Shown piece by piece: positions 47,420 to 59,744 of a stretch of DNA of 64,000 bases. A model generated the notes under the pieces. It worked only from the letters and a program-made list of their open reading frames with translations, made no database searches and was not told the origin of the DNA. Origin of the DNA: Halichoerus grypus (Eukaryota > Chordata > Mammalia > Carnivora > Phocidae); NCBI RefSeq assembly GCF_964656455.1, contig NC_135721.1, positions 85,168,754 to 85,232,753 on the forward strand, in the 5' to 3' direction. The first letter of the stretch is position 1. Each line of letters starts with the position of its first letter. The position numbers and the translations under genes are program-made.

Positions 47420-47949
47420 TTTCCCCTTCTTATATTTGTTCATTTTATTTTCTGGAACAACTTCATAATTGAGTATAGTTGAGGTTGTTTATTTTGCTAT
47501 TTTTCTGATCCTTAAATTTATTTATCATTAATATTTTTACTTGGTCTCTCCTCAAGATCATATCTTGAATTTCAGTCTTGGATAGACATGGGACATTCAG
47601 TAAAGTGACAGAATCATAATTTGACATTATTTATATGTTTAGTTTGCATTTAACTATGAACAATACCAGTCAATTATGGCTTTATATTAGTATTGTATAA
47701 AGATCAGAAGTATATCTGTCTTCTCAATTGCCTATGGTGCCCCTCTACATATTTATATTCCTCTCTAACACATTCTCTTTCCCTCTCCCTTGTCTTTCCA
47801 ATTGTGAGCAAAATTGATAAGAAAAAGATTTACATGTTTATTTGTTTGTTTTTTTTGTTGTTTTGCATAGAAAGGAGGTCAACACATTGTTTTTCTTCGG
47901 AATATAAGTTACAGATGTCAGGAATTTGTCACAAAATAAAGAGATCATC
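47001..47949. other. Unassigned, with a (GT)n tract
   Basis: No gene or repeat family recognised beyond the dinucleotide tract at 47383-47415. A small direct duplication, 'ctactccttgacactgtttt' / 'actccttgactcactg', lies at about 47138-47172. Confidence 0.4.
47383..47415. repeat. (GT)n microsatellite
   Basis: About sixteen uninterrupted GT units. Confidence 0.96.
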
Positions 47950-48170
47950 TGCACTGGAAGAGAATTTGAATCTTGGTTTTATTAGTGCCTGACTGTGTCA
48001 CTGTGGGCACATAATTTAGTTTTTTCTGAAACTCAGGTTGAGATAAGGATAATATAACCTTAGGCCCCGTTCTACAAAGATCCTACAAAGATCTGTTGGG
48101 ATAATTCACAAAATAATCCATTTGAGAAAGGACTAACATCTATTTTGTACTCAATAAATGAAAGTTCCCT
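47950..48170 (+). repeat. MIR relic, sense
   Basis: 'gaatttgaatcttggtttta', 'gcctgactgtgtcactgtgg', 'gcacataatttagtt' and the terminal 'tactcaataaatgaaag' match MIR 5' core to 3' end. Confidence 0.75.
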
Positions 48171-49625
48171 TTCCTCATTTCCTTGAGCATTCTTAATAAA
48201 ATTTTGTGCTTTGACACAAAATCTCTTCTTATGTTGCTAATTATGACTTCAAAAGGTTTATTTGGAATAATGAGCTAAGATATTATTAAATAGCAAATTT
48301 TAGATAACTATTTTTTCATTTCAAATTAGTATTGTTTTCATCTCAAATAAATGCATTTTGAGTAAATAAAATTTAAATAATTGAAAACGCATGCTTCTTT
48401 TCTAATACTGATACATTGTGTTTATAATTATTGTCTTGTCCATGTCTTGACAAGCTGCACATGTATTTATTCTTTATTTTGGTGTGGTAAGTGTTAATAC
48501 TGCTTACCTTTAAAGCAAATAAGCAAAATACATGACCTTATCTTAACTCAAAGGATGACACTGATCTGCCAAAAAAGAGTTTCCCTGTTCACATTTCCTA
48601 CCTCTCGTGTCCTTGTCAGTTTCCCCATTAACCTGAATTTCATTGGCAGATGTATGCCTTCAAAAACTGAATACATATAGACACATAAGAGAGAACAATG
48701 TATTTAGAAAATTTAACGGAATAAGTTGGTGAATTTCAGTTTCTAAATAAGATGCAAATCCTAAAACAATAAACAAAAAGTGTGCAAATCTACAGGCCCA
48801 AGATTCCCAGAATACAATGGAGCTCCGCATGCTCATAGACAGTTTATTTATTTGAAACATGTATTCAAGAAACATTTATTGAGCTACTCTTATGCCACAT
48901 ACACCATGTGGTAACTATGGCATGGGTATCTTAAAGTACCATTATTGAAAATCCAATTAAAATGTAGAGGTAGGAATTTTTATGACTACCACAGCATCAC
49001 CAGGTACTAAAATTAAGTAATAAATTAGGTAATGTTTATTGGATTTATTCCTTTATAATAGCTAGAATATATGTTGAAATCAATTCTCAAAGTTAGTCAT
49101 GTATGTTTGGGTCATTGTTCATTCCATACATTCTTAAATAAAAGCTTCAAGAGGCATTTAGCTCTTTGTGTGAGATTTTTGTGTGCTCTCTATGAAGAAC
49201 TTCAACTTTACAAATTGCTTTTTCATCGAGCATACCAGTTTTTAGTAACTTTATAGCCAAGCTTGTAGCCAAAATCGTTTTCTCATGGATATCATATTCC
49301 TGTTCCTATTTGTGGCTAATTTAAATTTTGATTTGTTTTAGTTCATCCCATTTGCAATTATAATTCTTTTTCTCCTCTTGTGGATTAGAACCTTTTATTC
49401 TCATCAGATATAGAAGTCAAGATTGGATATTCTGGAATTCTTCCGAATTGAACATATAATTTGATGATTGGATCAGCAGGAAAAAAAAGGTGGTGCATTC
49501 CATCCCTTAATTTATTCTTGAAATGTTCATTCAGCAGGTTGTGTCCCACATACACTTTCAGCCTAAAGAGTTTCCTTCACACTTCTCTGTCTCTTCAATG
49601 ACCTCGCTCACTCCATTATCTTTTG
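48171..49625. other. Unassigned, with an L2 relic at about 48850-48925
   Basis: 'catgtattcaagaaacattt' then 'attgagctactcttatgcca' resembles the antisense L2 3' end. Nothing else recognised. Confidence 0.4.
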
Positions 49626-50040
49626 TTCATTTTCTTATTTTTTTTAAGATTTTATTTATTTATTCGACAATGAGAGTAAGAGAGTACAAGCAGGGGGAGC
49701 AGTAGAGGGAGAGGAAGAAGCAGGTCTCCCGCTGAGCAGGGAGCCCGATGCAGGGCTCGACCCTGAGATCATGACCTGAGCCAAAGGCAGATGCTTAACC
49801 ATCTGAGTCACGCAGGAACCCTTCTTTTTTTATTTTAGAGAGAGGGAGAGAGAGACAGAGAGTAGGTGGTGGGGGAGGCAGAGAGAAAGGGAGAGGGAAT
49901 CTCAAGCCGACTCTGCACTGAGCCTGGATCCTGACATAGGGCTTGATCTCAACACCATGGGATCACGACCTGAGCCAAAACCAAGAGTTGGACGCTTAAC
50001 CTACTGCACCATCCAGAAACCCCCTTATTCATTTTGTTAT
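49626..50040 (-). mobile_element. Two adjacent antisense CAN-SINEs within one TSD pair
   Basis: First body about 49639-49821 ('taagattttatttatttatt' ... 'gagtcacgcaggaaccc'); second about 49822-50024 ('tttttttattttagagagag' ... 'gcaccatccagaaaccccc'). One duplication, ttcattttcttat / ttcattttgttat (49626-49638 and 50028-50040), encloses both. That suggests one inserted at the edge of the other, or the pair moved as a unit. Confidence 0.9.
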
Positions 50041-50119
50041 TATTTAAAATAGGAAGGGTTAAGACCCCCATGTTATATAAAAAAGAAAGTATCAAGAGAG
50101 TACCCAAGACCACACTATT

Positions 50120-50296
50120 CAACTCAAAGTTAAAAGTTTGTGTCCTTCCATATCTTTCCCCAATTCTACTTCTTACTTCCCCACCACAAAGTAATCACTT
50201 CCTGAACTTTGTTCTTCTTTTTCCCTTTCTTTTTTCATAATTTTGTGAGTACACATTACTCTAAAAAGTATATTATTAATCGTGACTGTTTTTTGA

Positions 50297-50341
<45 letters not shown>

Positions 50342-50690
50342 TCTCTGGACTTTTTTCCCTCAACTTAATATTTCTAAGACTCATCCATTCTCGTGCACAT
50401 AAACACAGTTCGTGCATTTTCCACAATTGTCTACAATTATTCTGTGAGAACAAATCATACTTCAGTTACCTAATTGATGAACATATGGGTTGTTTCCACT
50501 TAGGTGCCATTATGCCCAGGACTGCTCTGTGCGTTCTTGCTGGAGCACATTCCTGGAAATGGGATTGCTGGGTCACAGGGGAGCTGGATGTTCAATTTTA
50601 CTAGGTAGCGCCAAACTCTTCTCCAAAGTACCTGTTACAAAATGTAAGTAATGGTCATGTACTGAATAGTAGATGTTTTACCTGCCCACC
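50120..50690 (-). mobile_element. L1M 3' UTR, antisense, carrying a TA tract
   Basis: 'tttctaagactcatccattc', 'aattgatgaacatatgggtt', 'gtttccacttaggtgccatt', 'gggattgctgggtcacag' and 'actaggtagcgccaaactct' are the complement of an old L1 3' UTR. The left limit is uncertain. Confidence 0.72.
50301..50340. repeat. (TA)20 tract
   Basis: Forty bases of pure alternating TA within the antisense L1M. Such tracts can extrude cruciforms and vary in length. Confidence 0.97.
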
Positions 50691-50699
50691 AGCACTCTG

Positions 50700-50845
50700 T
50701 AATGAAAAAATCTAGAATCTGGGGAAAGAAGACCTGCTTGGTTTCCTTGGGAAAGTTCCTCTCTGTCCTTCAACTTCCTGGTATATAAAGTAGATCACGG
50801 GTTGTTTTGAGGATTAAATGAGACAGAGAAAGAGAGAGAAAATGT
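50700..50845 (+). repeat. MIR relic, sense
   Basis: 'tctagaatctggggaaagaa', 'ccttgggaaagttcctctct' and 'gggttgttttgaggattaaa' followed by 'tgaga' match the MIR core. Confidence 0.7.
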
Positions 50846-51575
50846 GTGTGCATGCACACACATGCACATAGAAAATTCTACTCAGATAATGATATTTTAT
50901 TATGTTTTATGATAATATTGTAAGTCATTTTGTTTTTCAAAGAAAATTCTTCCAGCTTAAATTGATGTGTAAGGCATTTCTCTCCCTATCTTTTTTCTTT
51001 TACTCTTTCCTTTTCTCTCTGTATTTGTGCTTTCTCTCTTTGAGCTTCCTCTTTATTTTCTCCCCATCTCCCCAATCCCTCTTACTTAATCAGAACTTGA
51101 CACAATGTAAAATGAAGTCCATTAGTTGCATGAGTTGAATACATTTTCAAGTTTTCTTTTTCTTTTTTTCATGTTTTCTGATCTTTGTTTTTCTATTTGT
51201 GTGTTTTTAATAAAGAGGTTTGACTGCACCAGTTTGGCTGCTGGCACAGAAGCTCACATCTAGAAACTCCTGTCCCTGTGTTAACAGGGAAGTCCAAGAG
51301 AGATAATGACAAACTTGGCTTCCATAAATTTCAGAGTTGTGTGTTTGTGTGTGAGTGTGTGTGGGGGGGGTGGTTCTCAACGCCCACCCTCAGGGAAGTC
51401 AACAGGCCAAAAGGGAGCTCTTCAGGGTTACACTAGCAGCTGGTCTCCATGGGGCACATCCTGGACTAGAATGTAGTAGCTTCAAGAAGTAACACCTTCC
51501 GACATCACACTTTTCTCAACATCATCATGACCAGGAGCTGTGGGACTGGGGAGCTGGTGAGATGCAATTGTCCTC
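50846..51575. other. Unassigned
   Basis: Includes a GAGA-rich tract (50820-50845), an alternating GT/G-run stretch at 51340-51371 and pyrimidine-rich sequence at 50980-51080. No gene recognised. Confidence 0.4.
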
Positions 51576-51799
51576 AAGATTCTCCCCAAGTAGGGCACCT
51601 GGGTGGCTCAGTCGTTAAGCGTCTGCCTTTGGCTCAGGTCATGATCCCAGGGTCCTGGGATCGAGCCCCGCATCAGGCTCCCTGCTTGGCGGGAAGCCTG
51701 CTTCTCCTATTCCCCCTGCTTGCGTTCCCTCTTTCTCTGTATCTCTGTGTCTCAAATAAATAAATAAAATCTTTAAGAAAAAAAGATTCTCCCCAAGTA
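51576..51799 (+). mobile_element. Young CAN-SINE, perfect 17-bp TSD
   Basis: Body 51593-51782 with head 'gggcacctgggtggctcagt' and retained CpGs ('cgagccccgcatcaggctcc'). TSD aagattctccccaagta at 51576-51592 and 51783-51799 is perfect, the longest perfect SINE TSD in the window. Confidence 0.98.
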
Positions 51800-51969
51800 C
51801 ATCCAAAGGTCACTTTATGAGATTCTGGAATCTTTTGATTTGCAGATTCCAACAACAACTGACACATCATAGCAGCACAGAATTGCTGTTAACTCCCCTC
51901 CTGTTTGTCAATTATAGGCCAATGGATGCCCCAAGTCATCAACTTGCTCCTATCAACTCCTGTCACAGG

Positions 51970-52383
51970 GGTGAGTGTGGTCCGACAAAATTTCATGTCT
52001 ATTTGGAACCTTAGAATGTGACCTTATTTGGAAATATAATTTTTGCTGATGGAATTAATTAAGATGGGGTCCTAGTGTTTTAGGGTGGGCCTTAAATCCC
52101 GTGGCCGGTGACTTTATAAGAAAAGGAGAAGACACACAGAGAAGGTCATGTGCACATGGAGGCGGAGATTGGAGTTATACCACTAGGGGAAAGCCTAGAG
52201 CCAGCAGACACTAGAAGACGCAAGCGGGGATTCCTCCCTAGATCCTTCAGGGGAGCGTGGTCCTCCTAACACCTTGATTTTAGACTTTTAGCCTTCAGAA
52301 CTCTGAGAAAATGAATTCTGTTGTTTCTAAAATATCCATTTTGCAGTAATTTGTTATGGCAGCCCTAGGAGACTAATATAACA
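51970..52383 (+). mobile_element. MLT1-type MaLR solo LTR, sense
   Basis: 'agaatgtgaccttatttgga', 'attaagatggggtcctagtg', 'gtgactttataagaaaagga', 'ctgttgtttctaaaatatcc' and the terminal 'gcagccctaggagactaata' follow an MLT1 LTR. No internal region. Confidence 0.88.
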
Positions 52384-52426
52384 AGGGAATAGTGAAGTCT
52401 ACTCTGAGGCCAAAAAGAAATACACG

Positions 52427-52430
<4 letters not shown>

Positions 52431-52457
<27 letters not shown>
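52431..52457. repeat. (CA)n microsatellite
   Basis: About thirteen CA units. Confidence 0.95.
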
Positions 52458-54204
52458 CATTTTCCAATTATAATAGATAAAGACATTAATTAAGATAGTA
52501 TAGAAAAGAGCTGTAAATTATGGATCTGAAGAATGTGTGGGTGTAGTGTAGAAAAATGTATTTTTAGCTCCAGACTTTGCCCTTAAGCTGGAATCCAGAG
52601 CAGCCACTCTGATTCCAATTGATTATTCCCCATTTTAAGTTACTCTTTATACGCTTTTGTGTAGAATGATTTTCCCCCCGAGAGTCTGCATGATTCAAAG
52701 GCAAAACAGTCCCCCCTTAAAGAATGTCATTGGGGTATGCAGAACACATACTTCTTTGCAACTCCAGAGCTGCATTCCCTGACAGTTATTTATTAGCAGT
52801 CTAGAAGGCACAGACAGCTGTGAGTGACAAGCATCTGTCACAAATATCCAAGTTCATGGTGTTGAGCCTCAAACTCTGGCACCTTGTGACAAAGGTGTGA
52901 TACACACACAGTCAGTCTTTAAGCCCTCGGTAGGTGGATGAATCTGGCATGGTACAGAGCTTTTGCCTTTCAAACCAGATAAAACTAACTCTGCAGTATT
53001 CTGGCCAGTCTGTTAATACAGGATGCATACTCCAATGGCACCCTTGGAATCATAATGGAAGGCATTTTGATTCATTTGACAAATCTGGCACCACATGGAA
53101 AGCTGAACATCATCTCCCTCTGACTCGCAGTGTCTTTTGGCTTCAACAGAAGAGAAGCAACAAGGAGTTCAGGTACGTGCCATTGGCAGACACGCTGCGG
53201 CCCCTGCCCTCCACGGTGGGGGATACAAAGTGCCATTGGTTTTAGCTAATTGCCATGTGGCGCCACTAGATTGCAAAGCCCCTGGTTTGGCCCATAACGC
53301 TGATGGTTTTGCTTAGAACTGTCCTTGTTGAATACAATCACTGTAATAAAATATGATTTGAGCATCTGATTCCTCAGAAAGGTCACCCAAAATCACAGCA
53401 ATAATGGGAAAGCCCAAACCTACGTTTTCTAAAAGCTTACATGTAAATGTTAAGCTTCCTCCCATTATTTCCCTCCCAGGACTCTTCTCCACGACCATGG
53501 GCAGAATTCCGGGACAGCTGACACACACCCAGTGAGGGACACACGGCCCTAGAGTTCCTATATGTCATCTCAAGAAATTGGAGATTTGAATGTGTCAAAT
53601 AACACTAAACTAAATCTGCATGCCTAGACTCTCATATGCTAAAAGCTGGGACCCCCGTGCCACACAACCAGAGATGAGAGCAGCCAAGCTCCCTGGGTGT
53701 GAGGCAAACCAAGCTACGGAGGTTTCATTTCCCTGTGCGCTAGTAGGAAAGGTTTGATTTTCTCATTTATAGTTTATTAAAACATCCCAAAGTAGAGGAA
53801 AAAATGGCTTGGATTACTAGCTTCTCATATTCTGCATGAATGTCATTTTACTCCTGTTATGACATTCCTCACTTTGCATTCTCTCTCTCTCTCCGAATGA
53901 TTATTATGTCTAAAAAAATTGGCCAACTGGCTCCTGAAGCCTGGAAATTTCTTCAGGCCATGAGCTTCATCCCCCTCGTTGTGCTCCATCCTGCATTGCA
54001 GGCAGGCTTGCCAGAGAGGACTGTATGCAGAGCTCATATTGTCCCCTGGACCAGCCCAGGAGCCACACTGGACACTTCCTTCTACTGAGGGCTTTGGTCA
54101 GGGGATCTCAGCTGGACTCTGTGCTCAGAGCCTCGGAAGGCTCCACGCCTGTTCTCACTTTACACTGGATACACCTGTCTAGACTCCAAAAAGCTTTGGT
54201 CTTG
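52458..54204. other. Unassigned, mildly GC-richer, insertion-free
   Basis: No repeat family or gene recognised. The plus-strand frame at 52934-53245 (103 codons) has no recognisable domain. Confidence 0.4.
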
Positions 54205-54670
54205 GGATGGGCTTCTTTTGTGTGTGTGTGAGTACCATTGACACACAATGTTACATTAGTTTCAAATGTACAACTCATGACTCATCTTTTCTATACATTA
54301 TGCTATGCTCACCACACGTGTAGTTAGTTACCCTCCATCACCATACAGCGCCATGACAACACCATTGACTATACTCCCTATGCTGTACCTTTTAATCAGG
54401 TGACTTACTCATTCCATAACTGGAAGCCCGTATCAAGCACTCCCCTTCACCCATTTGGCCCATTTCCCCTCACCCCTCTTCCCTCTGGCAACCATCAGTT
54501 TGTTCTGATTCTGCTTTCAGTTTGTTTGTTTATCATTTGTACTGTTTTTCAGATTCCACATATAAATGAAATCATATGGTGTTCATCTCTCTCTTATTGC
54601 ATTCCCTTAACATTACACCCTCTAGATCCATCCATGTTGTCACAAATGGCAAGATTAGGATGAGCTTCTT
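54205..54670 (-). mobile_element. 5'-truncated L1 3' end, antisense, 13-bp TSD
   Basis: About 440 bp with the same layout as the copy at 13627 ('accattgactatactcccta', 'cataactggaagcccgtatc', 'gattccacatataaatgaaa', 'catccatgttgtcacaaatg'). TSD ggatgggcttctt / ggatgagcttctt at 54205-54217 and 54658-54670, one mismatch. Confidence 0.9.
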
Positions 54671-55882
54671 AAACAAACGGTAAATTTAAACTAAGAACCT
54701 ACTCCCAACAAAGCTTTCCAAAATGATTCTATTTTCTTCCCTCTTTTATTGCGCTTAGACCTTGGTTTCGTCTCCTCCTGGTGACCTCTCGTGTTCCATT
54801 ATAGTTACAGGCTTTCTTATCTCTTCCTACCAGCTTCTACTCAGCAGGGGGAGAAAAGGCCCATGTTATAGCTAGCGACATGGTAGTGAGCTCTCTGGAT
54901 TGTGGAGTGTTCTGTGTGCTCTGGTTCCCGTCAAGATTGCTCCTCACTCCTCATGGGTCCCAGCAACAGCAACATGGACACCACCACCAGCAGAAGTTTT
55001 GCAAGTATCCAATTACAGCTTAGACATTCTACAAGGAAATTGCATTCACCCAGCACCCGGCCGGAAGCAAAGTCTTGTCTCAGCACTTCTCACACTAGCA
55101 GAGGGCAGTTTCCTCCATGGTGTGTAGCCAGTTGGGGTGATGAGCAATTCTCCCTCAAAGAGCCTCCTGAGACAGCTGGTGACTATAGTAGCAATGTCAC
55201 TGCCTCAGTGTGCATGCCCATAAAAATGCGGGACTGGGGTACGTGTCTAGGGCAGGGTTCGCCAAGCTTGTGTGCTCTTGCCTCTGTTGAGTCTCTCGAG
55301 GGACTACTTAATCTCCACCCTCCTTCTTTAATGGTTCTTCCAACAGAGAAGCTGAAGATACTTCACCCAGCTGCTCAGTCATTATCTTTTTTTTCTCCCC
55401 AGTTTTAGAATAACTATAGTTGGCCATTGCAATATGTTTGGTAATTGTTCTGTGTTCGTACTAATCCCAGTTCAAGCTGGAGAATTCTATAGAAGTACTA
55501 AAGTGTGAGGGTCAAGGGTGAAGTCCAAAGACAGGTCATGAGGTCATGTTACCTGGATAGGATCTAGAAGGGCTGAGCGAGGTCTCCACAAGGTAAGATT
55601 CCCTTTATAGTCAAATGCATCCCAGGATTAGGGAGGAAGGTGTCAAGTGGTAGTAAAGTGGATAGAGCCCTGCTCTCATGGGGACAAGTGACTCTCTGAG
55701 ATAACAAGTCACTGAATTCCTCCAAAGTTTGTTTTTGGAGACTCTGTGACCACACTGCCAATTTTCTTAACAGCTCTTTATTAAGTAGGTTATTACAGAA
55801 CACGGAGAAAGAGCGAGATGTTCCATGTACAGTATACACTTTGATTTAGAATTACCTACATTGTCCAGGAAAATACACTGTC
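54671..55882. other. Unassigned; holds the longest non-L1 frame
   Basis: A plus-strand frame of 168 codons (54902-55408) overlaps a second frame of 75 codons. The predicted protein is rich in Ser, Thr and Leu with no domain I recognise, no signal peptide and no obvious splice context. It may be chance in a GC-richer patch or a remnant of an old LTR; I do not call it a gene. Confidence 0.3.
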
Positions 55883-56119
55883 TCTTTATTTTCTTTTCTC
55901 TTTTTAAAGATTTTATTTATTTATTTGAGAAAGACATAGTGAAAGAGAGAGAGAGAATGTGAGTGCGGGGAGGGACAGAGGCAAGAGGGAGAAGCAGACT
56001 CCCAGCTGAGCAGGGAGCCCGACGCAGGGCTCAATCACAGGACCCTGAGATCATGAACCTGAGCTGAAGGCAGATGCTTAACTGACTGAGCCATCTAGGT
56101 GCCCCATCTATATTTTCTA
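55883..56119 (-). mobile_element. CAN-SINE, antisense
   Basis: Body about 55895-56106: 'taaagattttatttatttat', GA-rich middle, 'gagatcatgaacctgagct', 'gactgagccatctaggtgcc'. Imperfect TSD tctttattttct / tctatattttct. Confidence 0.94.
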
Positions 56120-57510
56120 AATCAACTCTATGAAATGGATTATTTAATGGCACAGTTATTTTAAAAGTCAACTGCTATATAACCAATGAAATTGAGCAAA
56201 TAAGCTACTTTCTCATATACTCAAATCAATAAGGAAGCACTCTAGCTTACACTTCCATACAGAGTACACAATATGGGTTTGATTAATGTAGTCAGAGAAT
56301 CTCAGAACTGAAATGCCCAGAAATCTTCTGGGAACTCACGTCTATTTATTACATAGTCTACTAAGTACCAAATCCATGTGATCAGGCAAACAATTTCTCA
56401 GTGATCATTTCCTGTGATACAGCTCTCACTTCCTTTGGGGGTAAGACATTCCATTTCTGAGAAGTGAAGTGGTACTAATGATCTTCTGGGTTTGTGTTGC
56501 CTTCCGTGACCCAGTCCCTTACCATTTATGTTAACTCAGGACATCAGGTACAATGAAACTGTGACCCGTTGATTCTCATTTAACAACTTTTCAAAATTTA
56601 AAAGCAACAATCATGTCTTTCCTTTTCCCCTCTGTTTTCAGATAAAAATACCTCAATTCCTTCAATAATATTTCACATGATATCCAATTATGATGTATTA
56701 CACATTTTTTGTTGTTGTTTCTTTAATTAGTTTCTACCTCATTAATTTTTTTTAACTTAAGGCCAGAAAGGTCTTCTCTTATTTTGGATTCTATGGTTCT
56801 ATACATGCATCCTAATATTGTGCGGACTTTACACATTTAATTTTAGATTTATGAAATAACTCACATTTATTGTGGAAACATTGGAAAATGCATAGAAGTA
56901 TCAAAAAGATAAGTGCATTTGTTAGAATATAGAGTCAATTCTTTTAGAAGAGAGACCCAACATAACAGTAATATAAGCAAGTTGGAAGTTTGTTTTTTCC
57001 TTACATAAAATTCTGGGTAGGTAGTAGGTACTTCAAGGCTGCTGTGGCAGTTCCCCAGTCACCAGAGAACTTTCTATCACTTTGCTCTGCTCTCACTACC
57101 GTGGAGCTTCCATCTTATTTCCAAGTTGGCTATACTGGCTATTGCCATACTGTTTTAATTCCAGTGAATTGGAGGGGAGGAAGAGAGAGGGAGAGAATAG
57201 GTTGATTCCTTTTAAAGCAATGGTCAAATATCACTTCCCCTTACTTATCATTGGCCTGTTGGTCATATAGCAATACCTTACTGAAAAGTTTACTAGAAAG
57301 TGGTCTTTAGCTGGATAGCTATATTCCCAGCTCAAATTCTTCAATCTTGGGAGGGGGTAAGATGATGCTGCAATACTTGCTATTAGTGCTGAATTTTATT
57401 TTCCTACAGAAAGTCTTTTTTTTTTTTTTTTTAATTTTTACTTAGTTAGAATCTATTGACATTTGCAGTTAGAGTTATAGTAGACACTCTTTCAAGTTCC
57501 TGAAATACAA
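56120..57510. other. Unassigned
   Basis: T tract at 57417-57432. No gene or repeat family recognised. Confidence 0.4.
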
Positions 57511-57713
57511 TTTTTTTTAAGATTTATTTATTTATTTTGGAGAGAGAGAGAGAGCACACAGCGGGGAGGGGCAGAAGGAGAGGGAGAATCCCCAGCAGGC
57601 TTCACACCTAGCACGGAGCCTGACACAGGGCTCAATCTTACAACCCTGAGATCATGACTTGAGCCCAAATCAAAAGTTGGAGGCTTAACCAACTGAGTCA
57701 CCCAAGCACCCCC
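57511..57713 (-). mobile_element. CAN-SINE, antisense, older copy
   Basis: 'taagatttatttatttattt', GA-rich middle, 'gagatcatgacttgagcc', 'aactgagtcacccaagcacc'. The TSD is not convincing (aaatac / aaatat). Confidence 0.94.
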
Positions 57714-58144
57714 AAAATATCTTTTTCTACAGTAAGTTTACAGAATGCTTACTGTTTTATTTGGTAATTAAGTGGTAATTATTTAACTGATTACAGAGCA
57801 CCTAATTTTTCAGGGTTTTTTTTTTCCCCTTTAAATAATCAGGAGTAAGATCTTGACCCACCCTAAATCCTAGTCTACCCCTAGAATAAATTCAGAGAAA
57901 ATAAAATTCTAGAAAAATCTTTATGAACTATGTTGAAAAAAGAATTTTGTTTCGTTTAAGAAAAATTTCCTCTTTAAAAAAGTTGTATCTCTCCATATTC
58001 CTACCCTAAGTGTATACAGTACTTTTTCACTGTCTACTCTTCAAACATAGCGTCTCACCAACAAAAATACCCTAGCTAATTTAATAGTTGAACATCATAT
58101 CTTATTATTAATTTGGATTGAATTTGTGAGATATTAAACAAGTT
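57714..58144. other. Unassigned
   Basis: T run at 57817-57827. Nothing recognised. Confidence 0.4.
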
Positions 58145-58700
58145 ATCAAGTCATATTTGCAACATGCTGCATTTGCAACAACTTTCCAACCCCCCGACCC
58201 TTCTTATTGGGAAACCAAAGTCCTTAAAAAGGCTTGGAAGATCCCACATGGCAGAGCTTCCAACTCAGGCCTCATCTCCTGCTACCATACTACCCTTTCC
58301 TCACTCCACTGTAGTCACTTGGCCAAGCTCTCTCCTCTGTGCTCATCTTATGCCTAGAATGTTCTTCCGCCACATCCTCCATGTGTATTCCTTCAATTCC
58401 TTCAGGACACTACTCGCCCAAATCTCATCTTGGTAGACGAGATGTTCCTGACCACCGCTAGAAAAGATCAGGCCTCCCTCCCTGCTACCCACATCCTCTG
58501 ATGGCTTCCCCTGCTTTATTTTTCTCCATGTTCTTCTCCACCGACATATCGTAGTTGTTCATTTGTTGTGTGTTTACTATTGCCTCCAGTAGAGGGGATG
58601 CCCCTGAAAATAAGAATTCTATCTCTTGACTATCACTGCCTGTCCAGTGTCTGGAACAGTGAGTGATGTCTATTAGGCAATAAATATATTTTTGCATGTA
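58145..58700 (+). repeat. L2 LINE 3' region, sense
   Basis: 'ggcctcatctcctgctacca', 'gcctagaatgttcttccgcc', 'ccttcaggacactactcgcc', 'ttcctgaccaccgctagaaa', 'ctgtccagtgtctggaacag' and the terminal 'ttaggcaataaatat' follow the L2 3' region in order. The best-preserved L2 in the window. No open frame. Confidence 0.85.
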
Positions 58701-59535
58701 GGAAGAGCATTAAAAGTCAGCAAAATGTCATCAAGAACCAGGACTAAACCTTGACCAAGTCCTTGAAAGGGAAACCTGACTGAAATTGGAGCAGTATAAT
58801 CCAGCTCTGGGCAAAGCACCAAGTGGAAAAAGCAATACAACAATTGGGGAATAAGAGCTAATGTGGGGGGAAGTAAGAGGCAGAACAAATAGGTCAAGTT
58901 GAATGTGGTGATGGAAAACCGTGGATGGAGGAATTTCAGACCCTTTTTCAAAATCATAAACTATGAGTGATGATTCTAAATAAGCAATTATACTGATTCC
59001 AAAATTCTCAAGAGCAGCTCCTTCAAATTCAAATTATCCTTCTTAGGAAGCCAAAGGATTTCCCAGAATAAATGGATTCCTGGTGTTACACACTTCTCCA
59101 ATGCATGTAACAAATGATTGTTAGGTGTCTACAATCACACACTTTCATTCTGTTAGTGAAGACATCTTTTTAACTTTCTGTCTACTTCCTGGTATATTAT
59201 GGGTGATGACATTGTCTCTTAGGTCTCTAAGACGCCAGCAGCATTTTTCCAATACGTTCCTTTGCCTGGTCGTCTGTTTTCCAAGGAGGCGTTTTAATTT
59301 GAAAGTCTACTTTTTGACACCAGTGCTTGCTCTCTACGTTATGTTAACTGATTAAGCCAAGGTATTTTTGCTAGTCATTGCTGACATTAGCAAGACAGGT
59401 GGGGCATTGCACTATGTGGTTCTAATTATGTGTCCACATCCTGTTTTATGAACATTTTGAAGAATAAGTTTACTTACAATTTTTCAGGACTTTGGGGAAT
59501 CTTACTTGACCAAAGCTATCTTTTTTGCTTTTTGG
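58701..59535. other. Unassigned
   Basis: No repeat or gene recognised up to the start of the inverted-duplication arm. Confidence 0.4.
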
Positions 59536-59744
59536 GGTTTGGGCGAGGGTATTCCTTACTAAAGATTCATAGGGAACTCCTTGGGGGGGCGGATTATGTA
59601 ACTATCGTATATTTTGATTGTGGTTACATGACTGTATACACGTGTCAAAACCTGCAAAACCAAACACCTAAAAGGAGTGTATTTTTTGTTTATAAATTAT
59701 GCCTCAATAAACCTGACATTAAAAAGACAACTACAGGCAAATCT
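59536..59744 (+). repeat. Inverted duplication, left arm
   Basis: Pairs with the reverse complement of 60856-61066 at about 95% by eye (roughly eleven differences, two of them small indels). Content is an L1M 3'-terminal segment ('gattgtggttacatgactgt', 'aattatgcctcaataaacct') followed by 'gacaactacaggcaaatct'. The ends are abrupt on both sides. Confidence 0.92.

Noticed and set aside
50209..50604. 131-codon frame
   Set aside because: Runs through the TA tract and antisense L1M; repetitive translation.
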